Source of the DNA: Nocardia asiatica NBRC 100129
GTDB lineage: Bacteria; Actinomycetota; Actinomycetes; Mycobacteriales; Mycobacteriaceae
DNA: 35,936 nt
Assembly: GCF_000308415.1 (NCBI RefSeq)
Contig: NZ_BAFS01000240.1
Coordinates: 1 to 35,936, forward strand
Direction: 5' to 3'
This document shows positions 25,251-32,814 of this stretch, in pieces. Every line of letters starts with the position of its first letter. Position 1 is the first letter of the stretch. The notes below the pieces were generated by a model, which saw nothing but the letters and a program-made list of their open reading frames with translations, had not been told where the DNA came from and did not search any database. The translations under genes were made by a program, and so were the position numbers.

Positions 25251-27119
25251 TCAGTGCGCGGGCAACCCGCGCCCGGCCCTGGGCAGATCGAGGTCGAGCG
25301 GAATCCGGCCCGCGGCGAGGTGCGCCTCGACCTGCTCGGCGGGCATCGGCTTCGCGATCAGGAAGCCCTGCGCGCGGTAGCACCCCAGGCCGACCAGCGT
25401 GCGCGCGGCGACCGCCGTCTCGACGCCCTCGCCGACCACGCCCAGCCCGAACGAGCCGGCCAGGCCGATGATGGATTTCACGATGGCCAGGTCGTCGGTG
25501 CTCGCGCCGAGCCGCTGCACGAACCCGCGATCGATCTTCACCGCGTCCACCGGCAGCGCCTTCAGATGCGACAGCGAGCTGTAGCCGGTGCCGAAGTCGT
25601 CGATGGCGATCTGCACGCCCATCCGCTTGAGCCCGCGCAGGGTGACCTGGGTCCTGGCCAGGTCCTGGACGACGACGTGCTCGGTGATCTCCAGGCACAC
25701 CGAGCTGCCGTCGATGCCGAACAGGCGCAGGATGTCCTCGATGCGCTCCACGAAATCCAGGCTGACCAGCTGCACCGGCGACACGTTGATCCGCATCACG
25801 ACGTTGCCGGCCAGACCGCGGCGGCGCCATTCGGCGAATTGCGCGCACGCCGAGCGGATCACCCAGCGCCCCAGCTCACCGGCCAGGTTGGTGGCCTCGG
25901 CGACGGTGACGAACGCGGCGGGCGGCAGCAGCCCCCTGGTCGGGTGCAACCAGCGGACCAGCGCCTCCAGCGCGACGATGCGGCCGGTGCGCAGATCCAC
26001 CTCGGGCTGGAAGTGCAGCAGCAGCGAGCCGTCCGACACCGCGCCGCGCAGGTTCAGCTCCACGTCGTCCTGGAGTTCGAACTGGGCGCGCATTGTGTCG
26101 GTGAACACCGCCACGCCGTTGCCGCCGCCCGATTTCGCCGACAGCAAGGCGTGGTCCGCGCGGCGTAGCACATCGGCGACGGTGGTCTCACCGGGGAAGC
26201 CGAGCGCCACCCCCACGCTGGCGCCCCGGCTGACGGACTCGCCGCCGACGGTGACGCGCCGGGCGATCAACTGCTGGATGCGGTTGGCCTCGTACTCGGC
26301 GGCCACCGCGTCCATGGGCTTGGCCGGAACGATGACGAACTCGTCGCCGCCCAGGCGCGCGATCATGTCGTTCGGGTCCAAGTTCTCCCGCAACCGCGTC
26401 GACAAGGTGCGGATGAAGTTGTCCCCGGCGGTGTGCCCCAGGAAGTCGTTCAGGGCTTTCAAGCGGTCCAGGTCGAGGAAGAAGGCGGCCACGGGGCCGG
26501 GGCTGCCGGCACGTAATCGCTCCTCCATGTGCTCGAGCAGGGCGCGCCGATTCGCCAGGCCGGTCAGATCGTCGTGCAGCGCGATATATCGCAGCCGCTC
26601 CTCCGCGACCACCCGCGCCTGCAGTTGCGCGAACAGCGCCGCGATGGCTTTGAGCACGTTGAGTTCGCGGGTGCTCCACTCCCGATCGCCCGACTTGACG
26701 AACCCGAGCACGCCGGTCGGCTCGCCCCGCGACAGCAGCGGCACCGCCGCCGAGGTCACTCCGGCGATGCCGGACCCGCGGCGCACGGTCTCCTGGTAAT
26801 CGGCGAATTCCGGCGTCGGGCGCGCCACCATCGGCTCGGTGGCGTTCTCCAGGGCGCGGAACACCGGGTCGGCGCCGTCGAAGTAGATCACGCCCAGCGG
26901 GTCCGGATCGGGCACGTTCTGCCGGTGCGGCCACTCGGCGATGAGCACCGTCGCCCGGCGTTCGCGGTCGGTGTGCCGCACATAGCTGAAGTCGACGTCG
27001 AAGTACTCGACCAAGTGAGCGAGGACGCGCTCGGTGGCGGCGACCATGGTCGTGGCGTCCACACCCATGAGCTCAGAGGCGACCTGGGTCACCAACGAGT
27101 CGAGTGTCCGCCGTGGCAC
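25251..27119 (-). CDS. GAF-GGDEF-EAL cyclic-di-GMP enzyme
   Basis: This 622-residue protein joins a GAF sensor (about 25-170), a GGDEF diguanylate cyclase (about 185-345) and an EAL phosphodiesterase (about 360-610). The cyclase site RLGGDEF is intact. The EAL side has ALEALVRW, EITEH, DDFGTGYSSL, KIDRGFV and EGVET, so both activities are plausible. The product-inhibition I-site expected just before GGDEF (RxxD) reads DPND, so feedback may be lost. The domain order and length match M. tuberculosis Rv1354c from memory. GTG at 27119 has GGAG five to six bases upstream; the longer frame to 27155 is less likely. It begins 16 bases after the ThiF-nitroreductase stop, so the two share an operon. 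Confidence 0.93.
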   Translation of the reverse strand: MPRRTLDSLVTQVASELMGVDATTMVAATERVLAHLVEYFDVDFSYVRHTDRERRATVLIAEWPHRQNVPDPDPLGVIYFDGADPVFRALENATEPMVARPTPEFADYQETVRRGSGIAGVTSAAVPLLSRGEPTGVLGFVKSGDREWSTRELNVLKAIAALFAQLQARVVAEERLRYIALHDDLTGLANRRALLEHMEERLRAGSPGPVAAFFLDLDRLKALNDFLGHTAGDNFIRTLSTRLRENLDPNDMIARLGGDEFVIVPAKPMDAVAAEYEANRIQQLIARRVTVGGESVSRGASVGVALGFPGETTVADVLRRADHALLSAKSGGGNGVAVFTDTMRAQFELQDDVELNLRGAVSDGSLLLHFQPEVDLRTGRIVALEALVRWLHPTRGLLPPAAFVTVAEATNLAGELGRWVIRSACAQFAEWRRRGLAGNVVMRINVSPVQLVSLDFVERIEDILRLFGIDGSSVCLEITEHVVVQDLARTQVTLRGLKRMGVQIAIDDFGTGYSSLSHLKALPVDAVKIDRGFVQRLGASTDDLAIVKSIIGLAGSFGLGVVGEGVETAVAARTLVGLGCYRAQGFLIAKPMPAEQVEAHLAAGRIPLDLDLPRAGRGLPAH

Positions 27120-27135
27120 ATTGTCTCCGATCGCG

Positions 27136-29271
27136 CTAACTACTGGTGTCCACACCGAGCACCGGACGCCGCCTGCTGCGTACGGTGGCGGCGGAGGCGT
27201 AGCTCAGGCGAAGCACCAACGCCATGGTCTCATGCTCAGGCACTTCCAGCAGGTCCAGGAAACGGCCCTGAAGTGACGCTAGTGTATCCGCGAAGTCGGG
27301 AGAAATCGCAGCAAGTTCCGCCTGGCGTCGGGCGTAGAGGTATACCGGCGAAATCGGTTGCACACTCAATCCGAGGCGCTCGGCCCGCACCCAAACCCGC
27401 GCGACGGCCGCTCCCGCCGCCGCGTAGTCGGTCAATCTCGGGTCGGTCGCTTCGAAGGTCACCGCGAGAATCGCGGAGCTGGACCGCACCCGGTCGGCGG
27501 TGTATTTCCCCAGCGCCGAGCCGCCAGACCAGGATCGCAACTGCGCCATGACGTCGGCGCGGGTGGTGATCTGGAATGCCGCCCACTCGTCGTCGGTCAA
27601 TTCCAAGCTACGGGCATCGATCCCGGTGTCCGGGTCGTCGTCCGGCCACCGGACTTCGGCGAGCATTTCCTCGTATAACCGGGGCGTGAGATAGCGAATT
27701 CGGTCGGAATCCCCCAGCAAACGTGCTGCTACATCAATGCCCTGCCGATCCACCACCGCGCGCGCATGCGCGCCCGCCGCCTCGGCGACCGCTTCGAGCG
27801 CAGCGAGCACGCCGTCGGCCAGCGCGGCCCCGGTGCCGACCCTGCGGTTGGTCTCGCGGCGCAGGACAGCGGGATAGTCGGCGGCCAGCTCGGCACTGCG
27901 GCCGTCGCCCAGCCGCAGGCGGGCGAGGAGGCGACCGGAGCCGGGCGCGCCCTCGACGAACTCGTGCGGGCCCAGAATCCCGTGCGCGGCCGCCGCCACC
28001 CGCGCGTTGTACACAGCGGCCCCGAGCGCCACAGCGCTGCCGCGGTAGCCGATGTCCATCGCCGTGCTGTGCTCGCGCGCCAGCTCGATCGAAATCTCGT
28101 CGTCCCCGGCTCGCAGCGACCACGGCTGCATGTTTCCCCCGGACGGCGCCCGCTGCGCGCAGGCCAGAACGCTTTCCACCGGCCCGGCTGCGGGCTCGGG
28201 CGGAGCCTGCCCCCACACCGGCTCGTCGTTCGGCGGTGGGTCGGCCAGTTCGTCGAGGTGCCGTTCCACATCGATGCGGACGCGACCCGAATCCAGTTTC
28301 GTTCCCAATCCGATACGGCGGACGGCGGCAGCCACACCGGCGGCTCCGAGCGTGACGTCACCGGCCAGCTGCGGCCAGCTCGTCACCGTCTCGCCCACTT
28401 CGACCAGGCTCGCGCCCAGCCGCGGCGACAGCCCCGCCGCGCCGAGCAACCGCACCACGAACGGCGCCTTCTGCCGCGCGGTCAGCCCGCGCAGATCCGC
28501 CGCCCGGACATCGCCGAGCAACCCGTGGAACGCCGGGCGCTCGGGTTCGAGATCGAAACGCTCGACGTCCAGCAAACCGCGGTCGCTGGTCTCCATGAGC
28601 AACGGAATACGGTGCCGCGCCGCCGCCTCCCTGACCACCAGCTTCATATCGAGCGAATCACATTCCTCGACGACGATCGCGAGACCGTCCAAGAACTCGT
28701 CCACCGAATTCTCGTCGATACCGGCTTCGAAGACCTGCACCGGCAGATAGGGATCCAACTCGGCAATACGGCGTGCGGTTACCACCGCTTTGTTGACGCC
28801 GATGTCGAACAGCGTTCCCGGCACGCGATTGAGATTGGACAACTCGATTTCGTCGAGATCGGCCAAGCGCAATCCTCCGCAAACTCCCTCCAGTGCGAGC
28901 AGATGCGCGATCGTATGCCCGGCGCTCTGCCCGATGATCCCGATGGTGCGTTCGGCGAGACGGTCCTGTTCGGCCCCGGTCAGTTTGTTCCTATTGCGAT
29001 CCAGTCGAATCGACCGGTAAGTCCGCGGGCCCGGCAATCCGATCACCGCGGCACGCCACGGATAGTAGATCCAGCGGTCGGCTTCGGGCCCCTCGTGAAT
29101 TTCCGGCGGCGCGACCATTTTGCCGCGCTCGGCGCGTAACGATGCGCGCAGATCCAGGAATTCTATGTGCGGGTCCGCCCGCAAGGCGGCGAGTATCCGC
29201 GCGTCTTCCGGATCCGCCGGGTCCAGGATCAGCGGCCGGTGGTCCGCCACTCGGGGCCGGTCATCGCCCAT
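27136..29271 (-). CDS. ThiF/E1-like and nitroreductase fusion protein (Rv1355c/'MoeY'-like)
   Basis: This 711-residue protein fuses an N-terminal ThiF/E1-type adenylation domain (about 85-330) to a C-terminal flavin nitroreductase domain (about 375-690). The E1 part shows IGIIGQSAGHTIAHLLA and LADLDEIELSNLNR, the nucleotide and Mg contacts. No zinc CxxC pairs or obvious catalytic Cys are visible. The nitroreductase part starts AQRAPSGGNMQPW, a standard FMN-binding opening. M. tuberculosis Rv1355c, annotated MoeY, has this architecture as I recall; the flavin domain is not a molybdopterin feature. It overlaps the upstream GNAT-like gene by 11 bases and precedes the cyclic-di-GMP gene by 16 bases. 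Such E1 plus flavoenzyme pairs suggest modification of a small peptide or amino acid; this is inference. Confidence 0.88.
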   Translation of the reverse strand: MGDDRPRVADHRPLILDPADPEDARILAALRADPHIEFLDLRASLRAERGKMVAPPEIHEGPEADRWIYYPWRAAVIGLPGPRTYRSIRLDRNRNKLTGAEQDRLAERTIGIIGQSAGHTIAHLLALEGVCGGLRLADLDEIELSNLNRVPGTLFDIGVNKAVVTARRIAELDPYLPVQVFEAGIDENSVDEFLDGLAIVVEECDSLDMKLVVREAAARHRIPLLMETSDRGLLDVERFDLEPERPAFHGLLGDVRAADLRGLTARQKAPFVVRLLGAAGLSPRLGASLVEVGETVTSWPQLAGDVTLGAAGVAAAVRRIGLGTKLDSGRVRIDVERHLDELADPPPNDEPVWGQAPPEPAAGPVESVLACAQRAPSGGNMQPWSLRAGDDEISIELAREHSTAMDIGYRGSAVALGAAVYNARVAAAAHGILGPHEFVEGAPGSGRLLARLRLGDGRSAELAADYPAVLRRETNRRVGTGAALADGVLAALEAVAEAAGAHARAVVDRQGIDVAARLLGDSDRIRYLTPRLYEEMLAEVRWPDDDPDTGIDARSLELTDDEWAAFQITTRADVMAQLRSWSGGSALGKYTADRVRSSSAILAVTFEATDPRLTDYAAAGAAVARVWVRAERLGLSVQPISPVYLYARRQAELAAISPDFADTLASLQGRFLDLLEVPEHETMALVLRLSYASAATVRSRRRPVLGVDTSS

Positions 29272-30034
29272 GTCCGCGCCGGCCCTCCGTCCCCCGGCCG
29301 ACCCCGTGTCGTGCGCCGGGCGCGGCTGCGGCGGGCAGGCCGAGCGCGTCCTGCTCGATCCGTGTGAGAGACCGCTGCGAGTCCTCGGCGAACGCGGCGT
29401 AACCGCGCGTGTCCCACCACAGCGGAACGGTCCGATAGCGCTGGTCCGGATAGGGGACCGCGGGAATGCGCTCGGCGGGCACCGCGCCGCACGCCTCGTG
29501 CCTGGCCACGGTGAAGGAGGCCACCGTCGCGAAGCCGTAGCGGGCGTCGAGCAGCCGCGCCGCGTGCAGCACGGTGCGCGAGACAGCGGCGCCGAGTTCG
29601 GCTCGCTTGGCCGCGTCCCTGGCGACCCACGCGCCCTTGGCTTCGATCACGCCCTGCGGTAGCCGGTCGGCGATCATCCGGCGCAAGGCGCTCGCGCCCG
29701 GGTGACCGGCCCATTCGACCAGCGCGTGCGCCTGTCGCGCGTCGGTGTACGGCCCCTGCATCCGCACGCCGGCGACCATGTCGCCGTCGGTGTCGAGTGC
29801 GGTGAAGAACAGTGACGTCGATCCACCGTCGGCGACCGTGCCGTATTCGAGTGCGTGTTCGACTCCGAAACGCCGGTAAACATCCAGCGCCCCGTCCAGA
29901 TACCGGCGCCAAAGCTCCGGCTGAACGTTCGGTTCGGACACAAAGAACGCACATTCGGATTGCGCGTCGTAATACCGCAGGACTCCCCGCCCATGGGAGT
30001 TCCTCGGCACGACTGCAATCAGATCCACAGTCAT
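29261..30034 (-). CDS. GNAT-like / N-acyl amino acid synthase-like protein
   Basis: This 257-residue protein looks like a member of the GNAT-fold group that includes N-acyl amino acid synthases and acyl-homoserine-lactone synthases. It has a beta-rich start (RYYDAQSECAFFVSEPNVQP), LFFTALDTDGDMVAGVRMQGP at the position of the acyl-CoA strand, and a C-terminal YGFATVASFTVARHEACG strand-helix. I do not see the classic Q/RxxGxG/A loop, so activity is uncertain. ATG at 30034 has AGGAA six bases upstream. The 3' end overlaps the ThiF-nitroreductase gene by 11 bases, implying coupled translation and a shared pathway. Confidence 0.6.
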   Translation of the reverse strand: MTVDLIAVVPRNSHGRGVLRYYDAQSECAFFVSEPNVQPELWRRYLDGALDVYRRFGVEHALEYGTVADGGSTSLFFTALDTDGDMVAGVRMQGPYTDARQAHALVEWAGHPGASALRRMIADRLPQGVIEAKGAWVARDAAKRAELGAAVSRTVLHAARLLDARYGFATVASFTVARHEACGAVPAERIPAVPYPDQRYRTVPLWWDTRGYAAFAEDSQRSLTRIEQDALGLPAAAAPGARHGVGRGTEGRRGHGR

Positions 30035-30283
30035 GTTGTTCCTACTCCATCGCCGCGCTGTCATGCGCGTTTGGTCCAGCCCGATGCAGCCTCCCGCGGC
30101 CCTGCGCCGAGATGAAGTTGCCCAGGGCAGTATCCGTCATAGGACAGGAATTGACCAGCCGTCCGGCTAATCTCCCGAAAACTGCGCGGTACACGTGATA
30201 TCTACGCAGGTCAACCGACGTGCGATCAATATCGCAATTAACATGGAGACCAGTTGGTTCGACAATAGTTACTGTTCAGCAAG
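30035..30283 (-). promoter_or_regulatory. Upstream region of the GNAT/ThiF-nitroreductase/GGDEF-EAL operon
   Basis: This 249-base gap is A/T-rich for this genome. It holds the inverted repeat TGCGATCAATATCGCA (30221-30236; six-base arms, four-base centre). A possible minus-strand promoter follows: TTGACC (30214-30209), 17 bases, TACCGC (30191-30186). That would leave a leader of about 150 bases with some pairing potential (CCCTG with CAGGG). I do not recognise a known riboswitch. Confidence 0.4.
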
Positions 30284-30718
30284 CTATACGAGGATGGAAA
30301 TGAACAACTCGACCGACTCCGGGCCGTGCCAGATCTCGATCTCTTCACGATAAGCGCGGGTGATCTCGGCCGACGCCGTGGCGTCGTCCACTTGCGCCCA
30401 GACGTCCTCCACCGGATCGTGATAGTCGCCGTTGGGCGCGAAACGCGCGTAGACACCTTTCGGCACCCGCACCAGGATGTCGCCCACCGGCACCGCGTCC
30501 GGCGCCGGGTACTCGAAGCAGACCACCGCGTTGTAGTTCCCGGCCGGATCCGGCACGTACACCGTGTACATCGGGCGATCCTCGCCCGCCCGGTCGCGCA
30601 ACCGGTCCTTCAGGAACTCGATCAGGTCGCTGTTGCTGACCTTGAAGCTCGGGCGCACGCGCGGGACCACCAGCCCGCCGTACACCGCCTCGGCACGCAC
30701 TACGATCGCATAGCTCAT
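30284..30718 (-). CDS. Cass2/GyrI-like small-molecule-binding protein, copy A
   Basis: This 144-residue protein has the effector-binding fold shared by AraC-type ligand domains, GyrI and integron Cass2 proteins. The diagnostic C-terminal half reads PKGVYARFAPNGDYHDPVEDVW, then an ITRAYREEIEIWHG helix and the VELFISILV ending. It has no DNA-binding domain, so it would sequester or sense a ligand, probably a cationic drug or metabolite. ATG at 30718 overlaps the stop of the preceding paralogous gene by four bases (ATGA), so translation is coupled. The preceding gene has the same fold but only moderate similarity. Confidence 0.75.
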   Translation of the reverse strand: MSYAIVVRAEAVYGGLVVPRVRPSFKVSNSDLIEFLKDRLRDRAGEDRPMYTVYVPDPAGNYNAVVCFEYPAPDAVPVGDILVRVPKGVYARFAPNGDYHDPVEDVWAQVDDATASAEITRAYREEIEIWHGPESVELFISILV

Positions 30719-31158
30719 CGCGCGTCGACCGCCAGGTAGAGATCGATCTTGTAGGCGTGTGGATAACACTCGAAATCGCCGGTATAGGTCCGCTTGATCT
30801 GGTTGTGTTCCTCGGCATAGGCGATCTGCGTCCACAAGTCGGTCATCACCTGCGGGAAGTTACCCACCGAGGAGAACCGGGCATAGGCGCCGCGCGGCAG
30901 GCGAGCGACCAGGTGACCGCGGGTGACGTCCTCGAAGGACGCGCACTGGTAGCCGACGATCTGGGTGTTGTAGGTGCCGAGTTCACCGGTGTAGTCGGTG
31001 TAGGCGCTGGCCAGCGGCCCGCCGAGTTCCTGGTGCAGCACCGCGGCCCAGGCGGCCTCCAGATCACGGTCCCGCAGTTCCCCGAGCGCGCGTTTGGGGC
31101 TGCGTACCGGCAGCCCGGCAACCCACGTCTCGTCCCGCTCGACGATCTCAAACTGCAT
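30715..31158 (-). CDS. Cass2/GyrI-like small-molecule-binding protein, copy B
   Basis: This 147-residue protein has the same fold as the gene it overlaps: MQFEIVERDETWVAGLPVR at the start, LPRGAYARFSSVGNFPQVMTDL in the middle, RTYTGDFECYPH and the IDLYLAV ending. The conserved acidic residue of the DFE segment, used for cation binding in Cass2, is present. No DNA-binding domain is attached. ATG at 31158 is preferred; its ribosome binding site is weak. It forms a two-gene unit with the next gene by a four-base overlap. A palindrome upstream (31224-31245) may regulate the pair. Confidence 0.75.
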   Translation of the reverse strand: MQFEIVERDETWVAGLPVRSPKRALGELRDRDLEAAWAAVLHQELGGPLASAYTDYTGELGTYNTQIVGYQCASFEDVTRGHLVARLPRGAYARFSSVGNFPQVMTDLWTQIAYAEEHNQIKRTYTGDFECYPHAYKIDLYLAVDAR

Positions 31159-31424
31159 GAAAAGACTCTTTCGAAGGAAGCCGGAGGTGCACCACCGCGT
31201 CCGGTCGGTCGGAATCGCCATGCTACCAACCCGGACCGGGTGGTACCGATCACAGATCGGCCCCGATCGCCGCACGATCACCCCGCTGAACTGGACGGAT
31301 GTCCGAAGCGGTACGGTCCGGACGAGGCCGGTCGGCGAACAGTGGCGCCGCCCGGAAGCGCCGAGGCACGGTGGGCTGGAACGTCCGGTTCGCCCATCCT
31401 CTGGCAGCACCGAACGGAGTTCTG
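31159..31424. promoter_or_regulatory. Divergent region with a palindromic operator-like site
   Basis: The 266 bases between the Cass2 pair and the udgB leader ORF contain TACCAACCCGG (31224-31234) facing CCGGGTGGTA (31236-31245), an inverted repeat with one bulged A. A TAGCAT box on the minus strand (31225-31220) overlaps it and may be the -10 of the Cass2 pair, so the site could act as an operator. I see no gene in the rest of the gap. Confidence 0.4.
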
Positions 31425-31532
31425 ATGACCGTGACGCCGATCTTCGGCCGACATCGCGACGCCGCCGGGCAACGCTCGTCCGAGCGTCACGGCGGCAGTG
31501 CGCACGCCGCCGCCCCGGACGGCCGGTACTGA
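31425..31532 (+). CDS. Possible 35-residue leader ORF coupled to udgB
   Basis: ATG 31425 has GGAG (31416-31419) five bases upstream, and the ORF (MTVTPIFGRHRDAAG...) ends with TGA at 31530-31532, one base before the udgB ATG at 31534. The udgB start has no ribosome binding site of its own. That arrangement suggests translational coupling through a short leader peptide. There is no family match, and the composition (Arg, Ser, Ala, His) is not informative. Confidence 0.35.
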   Translation: MTVTPIFGRHRDAAGQRSSERHGGSAHAAAPDGRY

Positions 31533-31533
31533 C

Positions 31534-32271
31534 ATGTGCCGGACCATCGCCGAACTCGACGCCGCGGTCGCCGACTGCTTCGCCTGCCCGCGCCTGGTGG
31601 CCTGGCGGGAGCTGGTCGCCGCGCAGAAGCGCGCCGCGTTCCGAGACCAGACCTACTGGGGCAGGCCCGTCCCGGGATTCGGTCCGCCGGACGCGCGGAT
31701 GCTGCTCGTCGGACTCGCGCCCGCCGCGCACGGCGGCAATCGCACCGGTCGTATGTTCACCGGCGATCGCAGCGGCGACGTGCTCTACGCGGCCCTGCAC
31801 GCGGTGGGCCTCGCCAATCAGCCCACCGCGGTCAGCCGCGACGACGGCCTGCGCCTGGAGGGCGTGCGGATCACCGCCCCGGTGCACTGCGCGCCGCCGG
31901 ACAACAAGCCCACGCCGGAGGAACGCGACCGTTGCGGGCACTGGCTGGACACCGAATTGCGCCTGCTGGCACCCACGGTGCGCTCGGTGGTCGTGCTCGG
32001 CGGATTCGGCTGGCAGGCCCTGCTGCCGGTGCTCACCCGCGCGGGCTGGGTCGTACCGCGTCCGCGACCGAAGTTCGGCCACGGCGCGCACGTGGAACTG
32101 GCCGCCACGGACGCGGGCAGGCGCCCGCTGCACCTGTTCGGCTGCTATCACGTCAGCCAGCAGAACACCTTCACCGGTCGGCTCACACCGGTCATGCTGG
32201 AGGCGGTACTGGCCGACGCGGCGGCGGCCGCCGGGCTGGAGGCGCGGCGCGGTCACGCACCGCAGGGGTGA
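31534..32271 (+). CDS. udgB: Uracil-DNA glycosylase, family 5 (UdgB-type, Fe-S)
   Basis: This 245-residue glycosylase removes uracil and other deaminated bases such as hypoxanthine from DNA, starting base-excision repair. Motif A is GLAPAAHGGN (60-69) followed by RTGRMFTGDRSGD, the hallmark of family 5, which uses Ala in place of the Asp or Asn seen in other families. Motif B is CYHVSQQNTF near the C-terminus. Four cysteines (15, 18, 119, 134) fit the [4Fe-4S] ligands. ATG at 31534 gives the family length. The start lies one base after a short ORF with a good ribosome binding site, so translation may depend on it. Confidence 0.93.
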   Translation: MCRTIAELDAAVADCFACPRLVAWRELVAAQKRAAFRDQTYWGRPVPGFGPPDARMLLVGLAPAAHGGNRTGRMFTGDRSGDVLYAALHAVGLANQPTAVSRDDGLRLEGVRITAPVHCAPPDNKPTPEERDRCGHWLDTELRLLAPTVRSVVVLGGFGWQALLPVLTRAGWVVPRPRPKFGHGAHVELAATDAGRRPLHLFGCYHVSQQNTFTGRLTPVMLEAVLADAAAAAGLEARRGHAPQG

Positions 32272-32303
32272 CCGGTCGCGCACCGGCGCTTCGATCCGGC
32301 GGC

Positions 32304-32537
32304 TCAGACGTGGTCGATCAGAGCGGGATGGCCTGCCTCGTGGGCGCAGTGCGCGCAGCAGAAGTAGTCGCCGCTCGCCTCGACGCCGTGGCCGAGGATG
32401 CGGCAGGAACAGTGCGTGCACGTCGGGGCCATGGCGTTGATCGCGCATTCGAAGCTGTCGAAGGTGGCGGACTCGCCGTCACGGGTGATGGTGAACGTCT
32501 TGTCGTACTCGTTTCCGCACGTGTCGCAGGTGGCCAT
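32304..32537 (-). CDS. Small cysteine-rich metal-binding protein
   Basis: This 77-residue protein contains nine cysteines (4, 7, 31, 40, 43, 45, 60, 61, 64) and several histidines near them. CDTCGNEYDKTF opens the sequence, CTHCSC and CCAHC follow. The pattern resembles prokaryotic metallothionein-like or zinc-ribbon proteins of actinobacteria. It probably binds zinc or other soft metals in the cytoplasm. ATG at 32537 is the only start; the nearest Shine-Dalgarno-like GAGAGG is about 12 bases away. It faces udgB across 32 bases and follows the ferredoxin gene on the same strand, with 88 bases between. Confidence 0.75.
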   Translation of the reverse strand: MATCDTCGNEYDKTFTITRDGESATFDSFECAINAMAPTCTHCSCRILGHGVEASGDYFCCAHCAHEAGHPALIDHV

Positions 32538-32625
32538 GGGGTTTCACCGGTCCTCTCGCGTCGATGGGCAGAGCATCGCAGTTCGCGGTACCCAGCGCGG
32601 GGGACGCAAAACGGACCCGGCGACC

Positions 32626-32811
32626 TCAGACCAGGCGCAACGCCCCGACCGGGCAGCTGTCGACGACGAGTTCGAGCAATTCCCGCTCGGACGCGGCGAC
32701 GGTGCCGGGCGGCACGACGATCCCTTCGTCATCGACGCGGAACAGATCAGGCGCGAGTGCTTCGCACATGCCGTGCCCGGCGCAGAGGGTGCGGTCGGCG
32801 ATGATGCGCAT
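32626..32811 (-). CDS. P450-associated ferredoxin with a CxxHxxC cluster site
   Basis: This 61-residue ferredoxin has Cys10, Cys16 and Cys53 (followed by Pro54), with His13 at the position of the usual second Cys (CAGHGMC). Three Cys ligands suggest a [3Fe-4S] cluster, or a [4Fe-4S] one with an unusual fourth ligand. Ferredoxins with this variant next to P450 genes are known from mycobacteria. It begins three bases after the P450 stop codon on the same strand, so it is very likely that enzyme's electron donor. The reductase is not in the window. Confidence 0.92.
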   Translation of the reverse strand: MRIIADRTLCAGHGMCEALAPDLFRVDDEGIVVPPGTVAASERELLELVVDSCPVGALRLV

Positions 32812-32814
32812 CGG

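Noticed and set aside
30035..30208. A cyclic-di-GMP or molybdenum-cofactor riboswitch in the leader of the GNAT/ThiF operon
   Set aside because: I looked for the conserved core sequences of these classes and did not find them; only weak pairing is visible.
31376..31420. An SOS box upstream of udgB (GAACGTCCGGTTC)
   Set aside because: The centre has five bases, not four, and outer positions do not fit; probably chance.
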